Source: Helichrysum umbraculigerum
Lineage: Eukaryota > Streptophyta > Magnoliopsida > Asterales > Asteraceae
DNA: 64,000 bases
Direction of reading: 5' to 3'
NCBI GenBank assembly: GCA_949592205.1
Contig: CATIUR010000002.1
Location: 4,744,501 to 4,808,500, forward strand
Made by a program: the position numbers and the translations under genes. The stretch's first letter is position 1. Each line of letters begins with the position of its first letter. Below, in pieces: positions 45,362 to 55,631 of the stretch. The notes under the pieces are model-generated. The model was not told the origin of the DNA and searched no databases. It saw only the letters and a program-made list of their open reading frames with translations.

Positions 45362-45977
45362 TTTTTACAATGTCAGTATTCTTGAATAATAAACCTTGGT
45401 TAATATCTACGTCGTGACCACATCTCTCTGATTTATTCAGTATTCTAAGTTGTGTCTGAATCAGGGAGACAAAATCTCAACCAGATAGAAAATCATGTTT
45501 ATTTCTTCTTAATACTTATGTTTCATTTTCGGTGGATAATCAATTTGTTGATTACATACATCAGGGACTCCCTGATGTATCATTTAATGGTGATATATAA
45601 ATCGACAAACATTCGTTATATTTAATACATTTTGTATTTAATTTAACGGATTTCAAATTAAATATTTTTTGGTGCAATGAAAAAGTCGCGCGCTTCTGAC
45701 ATTCTCTCTCCTACGTCAGCGCACTTTTCCGGCACACCACTCCCATCACCATTAATGCCACCACTCTCAACCATCATAACCCCCTATGCCTCTACCACTT
45801 CCACCACGACCATCCACGTCGCCGTATTTTCATTCACACGATCATTAGCAAAGCGTACTCTATTTAAACTTACAAATCAGTGACTTGTCACTTTTACGCT
45901 TTCCTAATTTTCAAAAACCCTCTGTTTTTCAAAAACCCTAAATTAAGTAAGAAAACAAGTTTTCCAAAGGATCTGTA
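45144..45977 (+). other. Element F spacer where pol is missing
   Basis: This is AT-rich non-coding sequence with a (TA)n microsatellite at about 45324-45358 and the word gtattctaagttgt twice. No protease, integrase, RT or RNase H motif is visible in any frame. A 68-codon frame at 45677-45883 is Ser/Thr/Pro-rich and probably leader. Confidence 0.75.
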
Positions 45978-46769
45978 ATGTCTAAATCAAAATTTTTCAA
46001 TAATACATACACAGCTACTGCAGAGATTAAAGCTCTTCGAGCCTCTGCAGTAAGTGAAGATTCTGTCATTACAGTTCCAAAATCAAACTATGTGGGTAAT
46101 CTTTCTTGCCCTAAATCAGAGTATGCGGAGGTGATAAACGTTTTGAAAAACCACTTCATTCTCCCCGCTCTCACGTTATCACCTGGAGAAATGAATCCAG
46201 AATGGTTGAGTGAGTTCTGGTATACCTGCACTCATTCAATCGTTGATAGTACTTCACAACTCAAGGGATTCATTGATAACGGAGGTCAAGAGATAATTAT
46301 TTCTGCACACACCATCCGTACCGTTTTACAACTCCCAGAGCATGATACTTACGACCCACTACCTGACAAGGAAGCTGCCAAAGGAGGCATAGTCAATCTC
46401 ACTAGGATTGACTGTAAATACATTACGGATAGCAATGGAGATCGTAAGTATTCTACTGTTCAAAAATCTAAAATGGATGGTGTGTGGAATGCCCTGTTTT
46501 CAAATTTTATTCAATCTTTGGGCACAAAAACAAGGAGTTATGATCAATTCAACTCCCTAGAAGCACAGATAAGCTGGTCACTGGTCAACTCCTTAAAAGT
46601 TGATTATGCAAGTGTGATCTTTAATGATATTGTTTTAAGAATCAGTGAACCTACCAGAGCAAAATATGTTTCCTATCCTAGGTTTCTCTCACTGGTTTTT
46701 AAAAATCAGTTTAAAGCCTATGATAGGATTTCTTTCAAAGGTTTTGAACCCACTCTGATAGGGAAATAA
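45978..46769 (+). CDS. Element F additional ORF, N-terminal domain
   Basis: This 263-codon ORF starts MSKSKFFNNTYTATAEIKAL. The body (PKSEYAEVINVLKNHFILPA, SEFWYTC, IIISAHTIRTVLQLPEHDTY, YVSYPRFLSLVFKNQF) has the same layout as the N-terminal part of the B additional ORF: a YxxxxxxL helix, a short linker, then an Ile-rich segment ending in VLQL. I infer a distant relationship. It ends at TAA 46767-46769. The frame continues (FAKDATVLLPDFMKNKG), so the stop is probably a mutated glutamine codon. Function unknown. Confidence 0.75.
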   Translation: MSKSKFFNNTYTATAEIKALRASAVSEDSVITVPKSNYVGNLSCPKSEYAEVINVLKNHFILPALTLSPGEMNPEWLSEFWYTCTHSIVDSTSQLKGFIDNGGQEIIISAHTIRTVLQLPEHDTYDPLPDKEAAKGGIVNLTRIDCKYITDSNGDRKYSTVQKSKMDGVWNALFSNFIQSLGTKTRSYDQFNSLEAQISWSLVNSLKVDYASVIFNDIVLRISEPTRAKYVSYPRFLSLVFKNQFKAYDRISFKGFEPTLIGK

Positions 46770-47151
46770 ATTTTTGCTAAAGATGCAACTGTGCTTCTCC
46801 CTGATTTCATGAAAAACAAGGGAGTACTTGCACCCCAGCCTTTACGAAGTGTACATCCGTTAGATCCTGCCCCCCAATCGACCACGTCACTGACCACACC
46901 CCCAGTGACTACTGCTGGTCAACCACCAAAGGAAAAACCACCAACTGCTCCAAAGAAAATCAAGTTAAAGTCCCTGACATTATAGGGTTCAGGGACAGAG
47001 TCAGAAAAAGATGTCTAAGGACGCCAAGAGTGAAGTAGAGACTGAACGTTCAGTCCCTGCGGGCACCCTTGATAAACCTTAGCCTAAAGCCGCTTCGCTG
47101 GACTCATAAAAGTCCAGTGACTCTATAAAGGGAAACCTATAGACAGCTACA
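46770..47151 (+). pseudogene. Element F additional ORF, linker after first stop
   Basis: The same frame continues to 46985 with a Pro/Thr-rich sequence and a basic end (PKKIKLKSL), then meets several stops. The next open segment starts at 47152 in another frame. Confidence 0.5.
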
Positions 47152-47889
47152 ATGGCTCAACCCATTGTCAGCAGTGATTCGGGTGCAACCCACACCCCCT
47201 TATCGAGTCAACCCATCAGCTACTCATTATCCTCACAAAAGGATAATGTTTTAATCAAAGGGCAAGTGCCATCAGTGGGTGATAACACACTCGTCGCTGA
47301 TGTCACATCACTGGCTACAGACCTGGGCCACATCTCATCTATCACTGCACCAACCTTCAATGTCTCTTTCCAGTCACAGGAAGAGATACAGGTTGCCATT
47401 TCTGTATCCAATGATCCATCAGTTAGAACACAAGCTGATGACGTTAAGGATGCCCAACCAATGGATACCTCTTCCTCCTCAACTGATGATGATTTGCACT
47501 CTCCACCACCTTACAAATCTTACAAACAGATACTTGCTGAAGATAGCCACACATCCACCTCATCTATCCCACCTACTGTCTCTACAATTCCACCTATCAA
47601 CATTATCCCATCAGCTACTGATATCACCTCACCAATTCAGGAATTAGATAACATATCTCTTTCTAGTGACAATATCTTCAAAGTAGCTGATGATGAACCT
47701 CCAACTCCAACAGCTGAAGCACAATCTCAACCACAAGCAACGCCACCACTCTCTCCTGTTACTCAAAAATCCCCACACACTGATAAAGCTTCAACATCTA
47801 CCAGCTCACCAACAGACAAGCTGCTGCTCGAATATATTGCCTCTTCCAGCAACAAATTCGAATGCTCACTGAAGATAGAGAGTCTCTGA
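47152..47889 (+). pseudogene. Element F additional ORF, Ser/Thr/Pro-rich middle
   Basis: This 245-codon frame is dominated by Ser, Thr, Pro, Gln and Asp with no recognisable domain (for example DTSSSSTDDDLHSPPPYKSY). It overlaps the next frame by 28 bp, so a frameshift near 47830-47880 separates parts of one ancestral ORF. Its composition is that of a disordered linker. Confidence 0.6.
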
Positions 47890-49535
47890 TAGGTCAAATT
47901 GCTGATCTCACTAACAAAATTCACTCTCTTGCAGCATTTTATGAACCCATTCCTGACTGGAGCGAGTCGATCAGTGAAAAGGTCAAAACAATTGCTAACG
48001 CTGAACTTGATCACTATCGACTTCTGGAAACCCAGGCTAAATCCCTCTCTGAATTCTTCAGCCTCACTAGTGTCAGTCTCAAAACTCATGATGAAGCAAT
48101 ATCCACTCTCACTAAACAGCAATCTGAAATGGCGACTTCTATTGTGGATTATATCATTCACACTGGTAAAATTATGAAAGAAATTCCAATTATGGTCGCC
48201 AATCAGGAAACAATCATCAAAGGCTTAGAAACTATTCATACAGATCATAAGTTCATCTACAGAAGACTTAAGGAGATCATTGAATTCGTTCATGATGAAG
48301 AGGGGGAGAATGAAGAAGATGATGCTGAAACTGAAAATGATACCTTCATCATTAACTCTGATCTTGATGAAACTGATGACATTACTGATAATGATAATGT
48401 AGTAGCTTTCCCTGAGTTTCATCCTGATGAACTCAGGATGTATGATTACAAAGTCAGGGAATGGGCTGCTGATAGGAATGCTCAGATCAAGGGGGAGTCA
48501 GTAAGCTATGAGATGGCTCGATGGAATTGGATGAACAGACAAAATGAAGAAGGTGATGTTCATATGGATGGAGATGATGATGATAATGGTGATGATGGTA
48601 ATGATGACAATAATGATGATAATAGTAAGGATGATGATGAAGATAATGATACCATAATGGAGGATCAAGAGGATCAGCAACCCATCTCTTCTGTTCTGGT
48701 CAAGAGAAAAAGGACCAACAAGTCTCCTACATCAGGGCCCACTTCATCCAAGCATAAAAAGACAACCTTTTCTGAGGAAGAGATATCAGCTACCATGTAC
48801 AATCTCAAGTTCATTATGGAGCAACCTGAAACTTCATTAGCAATGCCACATGCAGATACTGTCATATCTGAGGCTCCATCAGTAACAACAACACAACCAG
48901 CAACAACAACAACTCCACCAACAACAACAACACAACCAGCAACAACAACTCCACCAGCAACAACAACACAACCAGCAACAACAACAACTCCACCAGCAAC
49001 AACAACACTACCAGCAACAACAACAACTCCACAAGCAACAACAAAACAACCAGCAACAACAACACTACCAGCAACAACAACTCCACCAGCAACAACAACC
49101 ACAAAAGCAACAACACAGATCACCCTCTCAATCCCCACAGACACTACACCAACTGAAGCAACAACAACAACAGCACATCTCTCTTCACAACCAGAAATCT
49201 CAAAACCTAGTTCTTCTGATCCAGCTCTCCTTATGTCATCTAATTCAGCTTCAGAAAGTCTTCATCCTGAAGAAACTGAAAAGCAGCAAATAGAAATAAA
49301 AATGAGACATAAGCAGGAGAGGGAGATGCTTTTAGAGTTTCAAGCTGAGCTAGATGCAAAAGATGAAGAGGAAAGAAAAAGAAGATTACGAGAACAGGCT
49401 GTTAAAGATCGTGAATATATCATGAAGTTAAGTGGAGATGAGGCAATGGAGAGAGAGAAAGAAAGTTTGTTGAAAAAGCAGCAAGAAGAATCTGATTTTA
49501 TGATGGCTAAGCTGGTTCAAGATGTTGAAAAATAA
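47862..49535 (+). CDS. Element F additional ORF, coiled coil, acidic and mucin-like region
   Basis: This 557-codon frame has a helical N-terminal part (about 1-140, with YEPIPDWSE) and an acidic block of Asp/Asn/Glu (about 215-270). The signature GESVSYEMARWNWMNRQ near 208-224 is also conserved in fragment G. A Lys/Arg-rich patch follows, then about 85 residues of TTTPPATTTQPA-like repeats (48880-49120), and a Lys/Glu-rich coiled coil at the end. It stops at TAA 49533-49535, with the same frame continuing (ELQRELDAVRKG). No membrane anchor is visible. Confidence 0.75.
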   Translation: MLTEDRESLIGQIADLTNKIHSLAAFYEPIPDWSESISEKVKTIANAELDHYRLLETQAKSLSEFFSLTSVSLKTHDEAISTLTKQQSEMATSIVDYIIHTGKIMKEIPIMVANQETIIKGLETIHTDHKFIYRRLKEIIEFVHDEEGENEEDDAETENDTFIINSDLDETDDITDNDNVVAFPEFHPDELRMYDYKVREWAADRNAQIKGESVSYEMARWNWMNRQNEEGDVHMDGDDDDNGDDGNDDNNDDNSKDDDEDNDTIMEDQEDQQPISSVLVKRKRTNKSPTSGPTSSKHKKTTFSEEEISATMYNLKFIMEQPETSLAMPHADTVISEAPSVTTTQPATTTTPPTTTTQPATTTPPATTTQPATTTTPPATTTLPATTTTPQATTKQPATTTLPATTTPPATTTTKATTQITLSIPTDTTPTEATTTTAHLSSQPEISKPSSSDPALLMSSNSASESLHPEETEKQQIEIKMRHKQEREMLLEFQAELDAKDEEERKRRLREQAVKDREYIMKLSGDEAMEREKESLLKKQQEESDFMMAKLVQDVEK

Positions 49536-50336
49536 GAACTTCAGCGAGAGCTTGATGCTGTAAGAAAGGGGAATAAATCGAAAAAGAAAGGAGGAGACAG
49601 CTCATCAGTGGATAGAATGTGGAATGAGATTGACAGGAAGAAATATGCTGCTAGAATGATTGGAAGATCAAACCCTGCTCTTATCACCAAAGTCAATCTG
49701 AAAAAGCCAAAGAATAAATCTCAGGCTCAACTACTCATTCACAGAGGACTGGAAACTCAGGCAATTAACCTTGATCAAGTCTGCAAACTACATAGAGAAG
49801 AATGGAATGAAATCAGACTTGCTATCAGTCACTCCTCAAGTGCTGCAAAGAATGAAGTTCTGAATGAGATTGACAGGCTATTTAAGAAGATGGTTGATCT
49901 GCAGCTACTCAGACCAGAAGACACTTTCATACATGGTGAAGGGATAGTGCAGCCACCAAGCCCAAGGTACAGATCAGGAACCAGCAGCATATATCAAATT
50001 CCAAACACTGAAAAATTGAATCTATCAATCCCTGATGGTGTACCAAGAGTGGAAGGCACTGAAGTAACTGAAGGTGAGAAAGGGCTCGTCTACAGAGACT
50101 TTAATGGAGTATAAAGGTTTCAAAGAGAATCAGAACTTGAAAAGATAGACCATGAGCAGCTTGTGCACCTCATCAGATCAGTCAGCATGCTTCCAAAAGA
50201 TTCTGTAATGAGAAAGGCGAGTCTAGAGGAAGGGTTAGCCAGACAGATCAGATACTTGCTATCAACAGATAAATACGAGCTAGCTGATGAGCTTGGCATT
50301 GTCAAAAAGGAAGAAATTTGGAACAACTTGTCATAA
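49536..50336 (+). pseudogene. Element F additional ORF, C-terminal part
   Basis: The same frame as the previous segment continues after its TAA, with a further in-frame TAA at 50112-50114. It encodes a basic helical region (MWNEIDRKKYAARMIGR, LITKVNLKKPKNKSQAQLL), then HREEWNEIRLAISHSSSAAK, and ends RYLLSTDKYELADELGI...WNNLS at TAA 50334-50336. Both stops are most simply C-to-T changes of glutamine codons. Confidence 0.7.
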
Positions 50337-50570
50337 GTCTTTAATAGATTAGATTTATTGTAACTGAAAAACCATCTGTACTTTATATTTTGCAGTTCAA
50401 TAATATCTGATCTTTTGAGAAAACCAAAGTGCAAAACTCAGATTATATCAAAAGAATCCAAAAAGATAAATGAATGGATCACAAGTACAAGTCACTGAAT
50501 GTTTAAATTCTTAAACACTGACTATAAACATTTTCAGCAACAAGTTTGTCTAGGGAGCTTCGATCACAGT

Positions 50571-50585
50571 CATTTAGGGGGAGAT
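50571..50585 (+). promoter_or_regulatory. Element F polypurine tract
   Basis: The sequence catttagggggagat lies directly before the 3' LTR. Element G has catttagggagagat at the matching place. Confidence 0.75.
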
Positions 50586-51627
50586 TGTTGAGTCACTGGT
50601 CGCTGACCAACTCAACTTAACACTACTCGATGAAGAAATGAATTGTATCAAAGCTGCTGTTTCTGAAAATTGGTTTCGCTGATCGTCATTCATTCTACTC
50701 TCAAGGAATTGATATGCTGAGGAAGATTAAAGCTCAACTTTGTGTGTCGCTGATCTTGACAGCGAGAGCTCTACATCTTCAAATCAATAAAGGCAAAAGT
50801 CACTGCCAGAATAACATCTAGTCACTGAAGATCTCTAGTTCAAGTCATTCTACAAGAGCATGTTAGCTCGCAGTGAGTGAGTGAGGAGGATTACTGCATC
50901 TTCAGGGACTATTCAATAAAGCCTCTCATTCATCAAGTACAGAAAGTACTGTACTTATCTATACATCAGAAAGAGTGTTCCAACTTGAAGTATGTCCAAA
51001 AGATTACGTGGCAGCAAAATATTGGTTTTAAGGTAATGAGATATTTGCAGTAACAGAATTGGGACCCGCAAAATGTCGGTTCATCAGAGATCAAGCCAAT
51101 CAAGCAGCGACACGTGTCATTCCAAGATCCTATTTTATAGAAGATATTTTAGGAACTCTTGTAGTATAAATAGTCCAGTGTTTTGTACTATAGAGGCTAG
51201 TCGTTCAATCGTACTTATCACTTGTGTGTCAGTGATCAGTTTGTCTAGAGTACGTATTGTCGATCCAGCGAGAGAACAGTCAGCGTGTTTGTCCACTACT
51301 GTTCTTCTCAATTTGTAATAGATTAGCTAAGTGTTTGAATTGGATTAACTTTGGTTAATCCATTCCGCATTCAACACTTGTGAATTTTATGATCAATATA
51401 ATTCACCATTTAAGCTACTATTACTTTGTTACTTTAATTTTGTCATATATTTGAATACTCTGTTGTTATCGTTTATACTCGGTTTCTGTTAAACAATTTA
51501 AAACTAACTAATTAACTAAGTTAAAATCTGAAATAGTTTTAAAATTGTATTCAACCCCCCCTTCTACAATTAAACTTTACACTTTGCGATTCCAAATCAC
51601 TAACTGATAGTATTTCCGAGACTCTCA
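50586..51627 (+). repeat. Element F 3' LTR
   Basis: It is 1,042 bp and pairs with 41732-42793. It keeps the G-box (51109-51118) and TATAAATA (51165-51172). It ends gactctca at 51627, followed by the duplicated GCGAC. Confidence 0.93.
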
Positions 51628-52942
51628 GCGACACTGACCGAATGTCGCTATCTTATTGAATGTCGCATATAGCGACACTAAACCTAGTGTCGCCAAAATC
51701 AATTTGACGTCGCATATAGCGACACTGACCCTAGTGTCGCCTTAATTGACCAAGTGTCGCCAACCTAGCGACACTCAATCTAGTGCCGCTACTCACAGGA
51801 ACTTGAAAAATACTTTGGTACTAAGTATAGAACAATTACAACCACAAAAACCTTATACAACGATACTCGTACATGATATACCTATACTTGATAAGTATAC
51901 AATATAACGAAACATATAATAATAATACTTTGAGTTATTATTACATAAACACACCAATGGGCCGTACGTATTTTCAAACCTAATCAATCAAACCAAATAA
52001 TTTGGACATTACTAGTTGAATGAACAACTAGCATAGATGGTCTGTTGAGACATCTACATATATTTATAACCTTGCGCGTTTTGAACGCCCGGCAGGTTAC
52101 GGTCTACGGACATCATATCATTGCTTGTAGCAACATATACACATTAGACTCAGGTGAGTCTCATAGCCCCGCATTTTACGGTTTTTACTCTCGGGGTGGG
52201 AATACATGCTCTACTTTGTTTTACATGTTAACACGAGTACTAAACCTCGCTATATTCTGTATGAGCTGTATTCTAATCATTTTAAAGTCTTCAACGATCA
52301 TAGTTTGGTAATACTTTTGTAGCGTGAATGTTAGTGTATGGTACCATATAGGATTGACAATCCTCGTCCGGGTTAGCAAGCACTAACTGGTTAAACGGAC
52401 GCATTAGCATTTGTTCATACGAGTGTAGTTTAGGCACTCGCAGGGAGGCACCCTCGATCAGGCACTTGATTGTGATCCCGACTCCCCAGTTAAGCTCAGA
52501 CTATGACCTCATTGCAGACATATATATCATTTGATTTATTTCAAACATCACTTATTAAATCTTGTGGTTCATACATTTATGGTTTCATCATTACACCTGT
52601 GAGCTCACCAGCTTTTAGCTGACCCTTTTAGCATGTATTCTCAGGTACTCAGCAGTAGTAAGACTGCTCAGGACATTTATAGCTCGAGTCGCATGCAAAT
52701 ACGAACAGCAAGAGATTTTTCCTGCATTATTATATTTTGTATAAATAGTAATGCTTTAGGATCTTTCAAATCAAGAAACCGAGCTATGTAATCATTATGA
52801 CTATTGTAAACTTTATTACAATCAATGTATTTTGTAAAACGACGCATGTAGTGGTCGTTCATTATATCTTATGGGCTGTGATTATTGATTAGTAGCACCC
52901 CAAAGTATGCTTCCGCCAAACAGTAAATTTGGGGGTGTTACA
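51628..52942 (+). repeat. Element A 3' LTR, second part
   Basis: It resumes after F within the GCGACACT array and matches 30064-31380. It ends gggggtgttaca at 52942, followed by CACAC. Confidence 0.92.
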
Positions 52943-53162
52943 CACACATACAAAATCTCCGATCCATTCGATCCTCTTTTCTCTATCTCTCATCTCTTCC
53001 CTATCGGAAAGGGAAAATCTAAATCAGCCCAGCCATATCTCTGACCCTATTGGCTCATCCTCTGCTCACCCTCTCTCTGATCCAAAAGATCACTCACCTC
53101 AGGGAGAGGGAAATGTTGCTATTGCAGGTATTTAGAAACTTCTAATGGAGTAACTTGCCACA

Positions 53163-54272
53163 TCGAGACAGGAAATCAAACTTTTAAAGGAAGATCGTGA
53201 CTGCATCTATGATGGAATTGATGCCCTACCTCTACAAGTGGATGGTCTATCATAGGCTTATGAACCTAGTCCGGCATGGAGCACAGAGGTCAACCAGCAG
53301 CTCAAGGCTCTGACTGATGCTTTAAAATCCTTTCATGATTCTCATGATGCTAATATCACTGCCATTACCACAAAGGTTGAGAAGACTTTTGATGACCACT
53401 CCAACACCATTTCTCAACAGAATGCAGTAATCAGCAAGCATCACAAGACTAACAACAGGTTAAACAACCTAGTCAAGTCACTGGTTAAAAGTCAAGATCT
53501 GCTGAGGAAAAGCATGCTGGGTTTCATGGCTGATCCCCGCAAGACGATTAGTGCATTCATCAAAAGGGAGAAAGCTACAAATGCTAAAGTCGCTAAGCTC
53601 GGAAAGGACTTTCAGGACTTAGCTGACTGGATTCAAACCACTCTCCCTAATGATGATGCCTAAAAGGGGGAGAAAGCTGATGAAGAAAAAGATGATGATG
53701 AAGAGGATCAAATGGATCTCTCTGAATGCGAGGAACTCCCTGAACTGAACTTTAACCAATGATCACTGAATCCTGATGAAGTTCATGCTTATGCATGCAA
53801 GATCACCTCTTGGACTGATGATGAACAATCACTGATCAAGGGGGAGTCAGTGAGCTTTGAACTTGCTCGATGGGAGTGGATGCAAACCAAAAAGGTTGCT
53901 GGCGATGATGACAATGATAATAATGATGATGATGATCTCTTGGATGAAGGGGAAGACAGTGATGATAACGATGATAGGCAAGTGCTCTCTATAGCATTTA
54001 AAAAGAGAAAAAGGTCAGCTAGACCTTCAAGCAAATCATCTCCATCATCAGCAAGCAAAAAGAAAACAAAACAACACACTGTCCATCTTTTTGAAACATC
54101 AATACATCAAGCCAGCAACCAACCAAAAGATTCAGGCTTTCCTCCAAGAGATGGGTATGAGTATGTACAACCAGGGAATATTCACTCTACAATGTTCTAC
54201 CCTGAAATAGATCACTCTCCATCATCAATTAAAACTGAAAAGAGAAGAAGCAAAAACAAACACGAGCAGTGA
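53163..54272 (+). pseudogene. Fragment G additional-ORF remnant
   Basis: One frame runs through with stops near 53253, 53661 and 53760. It encodes AYEPSPAWSTEVNQQLKAL (compare F: YEPIPDWSE), a helical region, an acidic block and GESVSFELARWEWMQTKK (compare F: GESVSYEMARWNWMNRQ). An Asp-rich stretch and a basic Ser-rich end follow. The open part 53850-54272 is 140 codons. It is clearly homologous to the F ORF segment 47862-49535 but lacks the Thr/Pro repeats. Confidence 0.75.
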
Positions 54273-54543
54273 CACTCACTGGCTCTTAAATCTATGAGCT
54301 TAAAATTGTAATAGATTAGGGACTTGTAATTATTTTCCTTTATCTATATATATCAAGTCTTTAGAAAAAGAAATGTGCAAAAGCTGAAAAGAATCCAAAA
54401 GAAAATTATAAGGATCAATATGTATGTTTGAAAGTGATAAGTGTTTTACACTTTCACTGATTTATTTCCTTGTAATTTCCTTGTATATTTTTCAAAGACT
54501 GTAATCGTATAGGGTATTTTGTCATCATCATTTAGGGAGAGAT

Positions 54544-55631
54544 TGTTGGGTCACTGGTCGCTGATCAGCTAAGTCTCTTACTCTAATTACCTAGTTGCTG
54601 AATAAGCAATCTGATGGAAATGATGAGACAAACCCCTATACTCGCTATTACTTTGTAATAGCTGATAGCCTTGGTGTTATGCCAAGAGTTATCTTTGGAA
54701 TCACCGCAAATAAGCTGGCTCGCTGATGCGAGTCAGCGAGCGATGAATTCCTCACAATATATTCTAAGTGTTAAATACACTTAAGAATATATATGTGCTT
54801 ATGTCGCTGGCGCTGATCAACTATCAGAGACCTTCCTCAAAGAGTGAAGACAAAGTTCAAGACTTCAAGAAAAGAAGAATGAACTTCATCAGCAGCGACA
54901 GCGACTCAGCGAGAAATGCTTTATGCATTAGCTCGCTGGGTGGTCCAAAGTCACTAGCAACCGAAGATATCTGCAGTGACGTCGGCGTATCTAGAGAAGG
55001 CTTGTGATTGGTTGATATCATCACAACATTCTCATGGTACAATGGGGACCACCACTATAACGATCCTGTTATAGTAAGTCCAATGAATCAGTGACACGTG
55101 TCATTCCTAAATACGCAATTTGCGGATGACGAAGATGTCTCAGCTATTGCCTATAAATAGGAAGCTCGTGTCATCCATTAGGACTATTTAGCCATGTACA
55201 TTACTCGCTCTAAACCAGCGAATACGATTGTATCCTCAGTACTTGAGTTGTTTTAGTGACTGTGCACTTGTAATTTGCCAGGCACATAAGCTCGACTATA
55301 AATCAGTTAGTAGCTAAATAGAACAATCAGTTAGGTAGTTTAGCTTAGGCTGTTTTTATCGTTTCCGCCGCAACTAATTAGTTCAATTGATGTAATTTTA
55401 TCTATCAATAAATTTCATCAAGGTTACAATTTTGATTTACTTGTCTTGATAATAGAACTGTTAGTGTTTATTCATACTCTGTTTTATTGAACAAGTGATT
55501 TAACTTAAAAGAACCTTAATCCGTTAATTAAGTTCGATAATAATCAAAATTGTATTCCACCCCCCCTTCTACAATTACTTTACGATTGTTTGCGTCGGTT
55601 CACTAAGTTAATAGTGAATCAGGGACCAACA
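54544..55631 (+). repeat. Fragment G 3' LTR
   Basis: It begins tgttgggtcactggtcgctg and ends ggaccaaca, about 1,088 bp. Start, G-box palindrome (55093-55102), TATAAATA (55152-55159) and the cccccc-ttctacaatta stretch near the end all parallel the F LTR, while intervening sequence is diverged. The preceding purine run catttagggagagat is the polypurine tract. Confidence 0.8.

Larger units (their letters stand above)
41732..51627 (+). mobile_element. Element F: Copia-type LTR element with gag and extra ORF but no pol
   Basis: The duplication GCGAC lies at 41727-41731 and 51628-51632; the uninterrupted site (aatagcgacactgaccg) is in A's 5' LTR near 30064-30080. LTRs are 1,062 and 1,042 bp with roughly 2% differences. 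The tRNA-Met primer site, gag with zinc knuckle, a long additional ORF region and polypurine tract are all present. Between gag and the additional ORF there are only about 830 bp of AT-rich spacer, with no protease, integrase, RT or RNase H. It is therefore a non-autonomous relative of Sirevirus-like Copia elements. Confidence 0.92.
1889..52942 (+). mobile_element. Element A: non-autonomous Gypsy-type LTR retrotransposon, interrupted by later insertions
   Basis: The ends are TGTAACACCC at 1889 and GGTGTTACA at 52942, with a 5-bp duplication CACAC at 1884-1888 and 52943-52947. The primer site at 31384 is complementary to the 3' end of initiator tRNA-Met, and a polypurine tract precedes the 3' LTR at 39947. 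Removing B, D and F with one duplication each leaves about 11,664 bp: LTRs of about 3.7 and 3.1 kb and an interior of 4.9 kb. The interior carries decayed gag and protease-like pieces and a zinc-finger ORF, but no reverse transcriptase or integrase. Long LTRs, the TGTAACACCC start and the tRNA-Met site resemble the Tekay/Del chromovirus lineage. It therefore looks like a large derivative that would depend on enzymes in trans. Confidence 0.85.
52948..55631 (+). mobile_element. Fragment G: 3' part of an F-like Copia element
   Basis: It contains the decayed C-terminal half of an additional ORF like F's, a polypurine tract and one full LTR (54544-55631) of the F family type. Gag, primer site and 5' LTR are absent, and the left flank of A (1-1888) does not supply them. 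The element was therefore truncated before or when A inserted. The first 200 bp (52948-53150) are CT-rich and not clearly part of it. Confidence 0.75.

Noticed and set aside
48674..49144. Hydrophobic Val/Leu-rich minus-strand ORFs resembling membrane proteins
   Set aside because: They are antisense shadows of the Thr/Pro repeat region.
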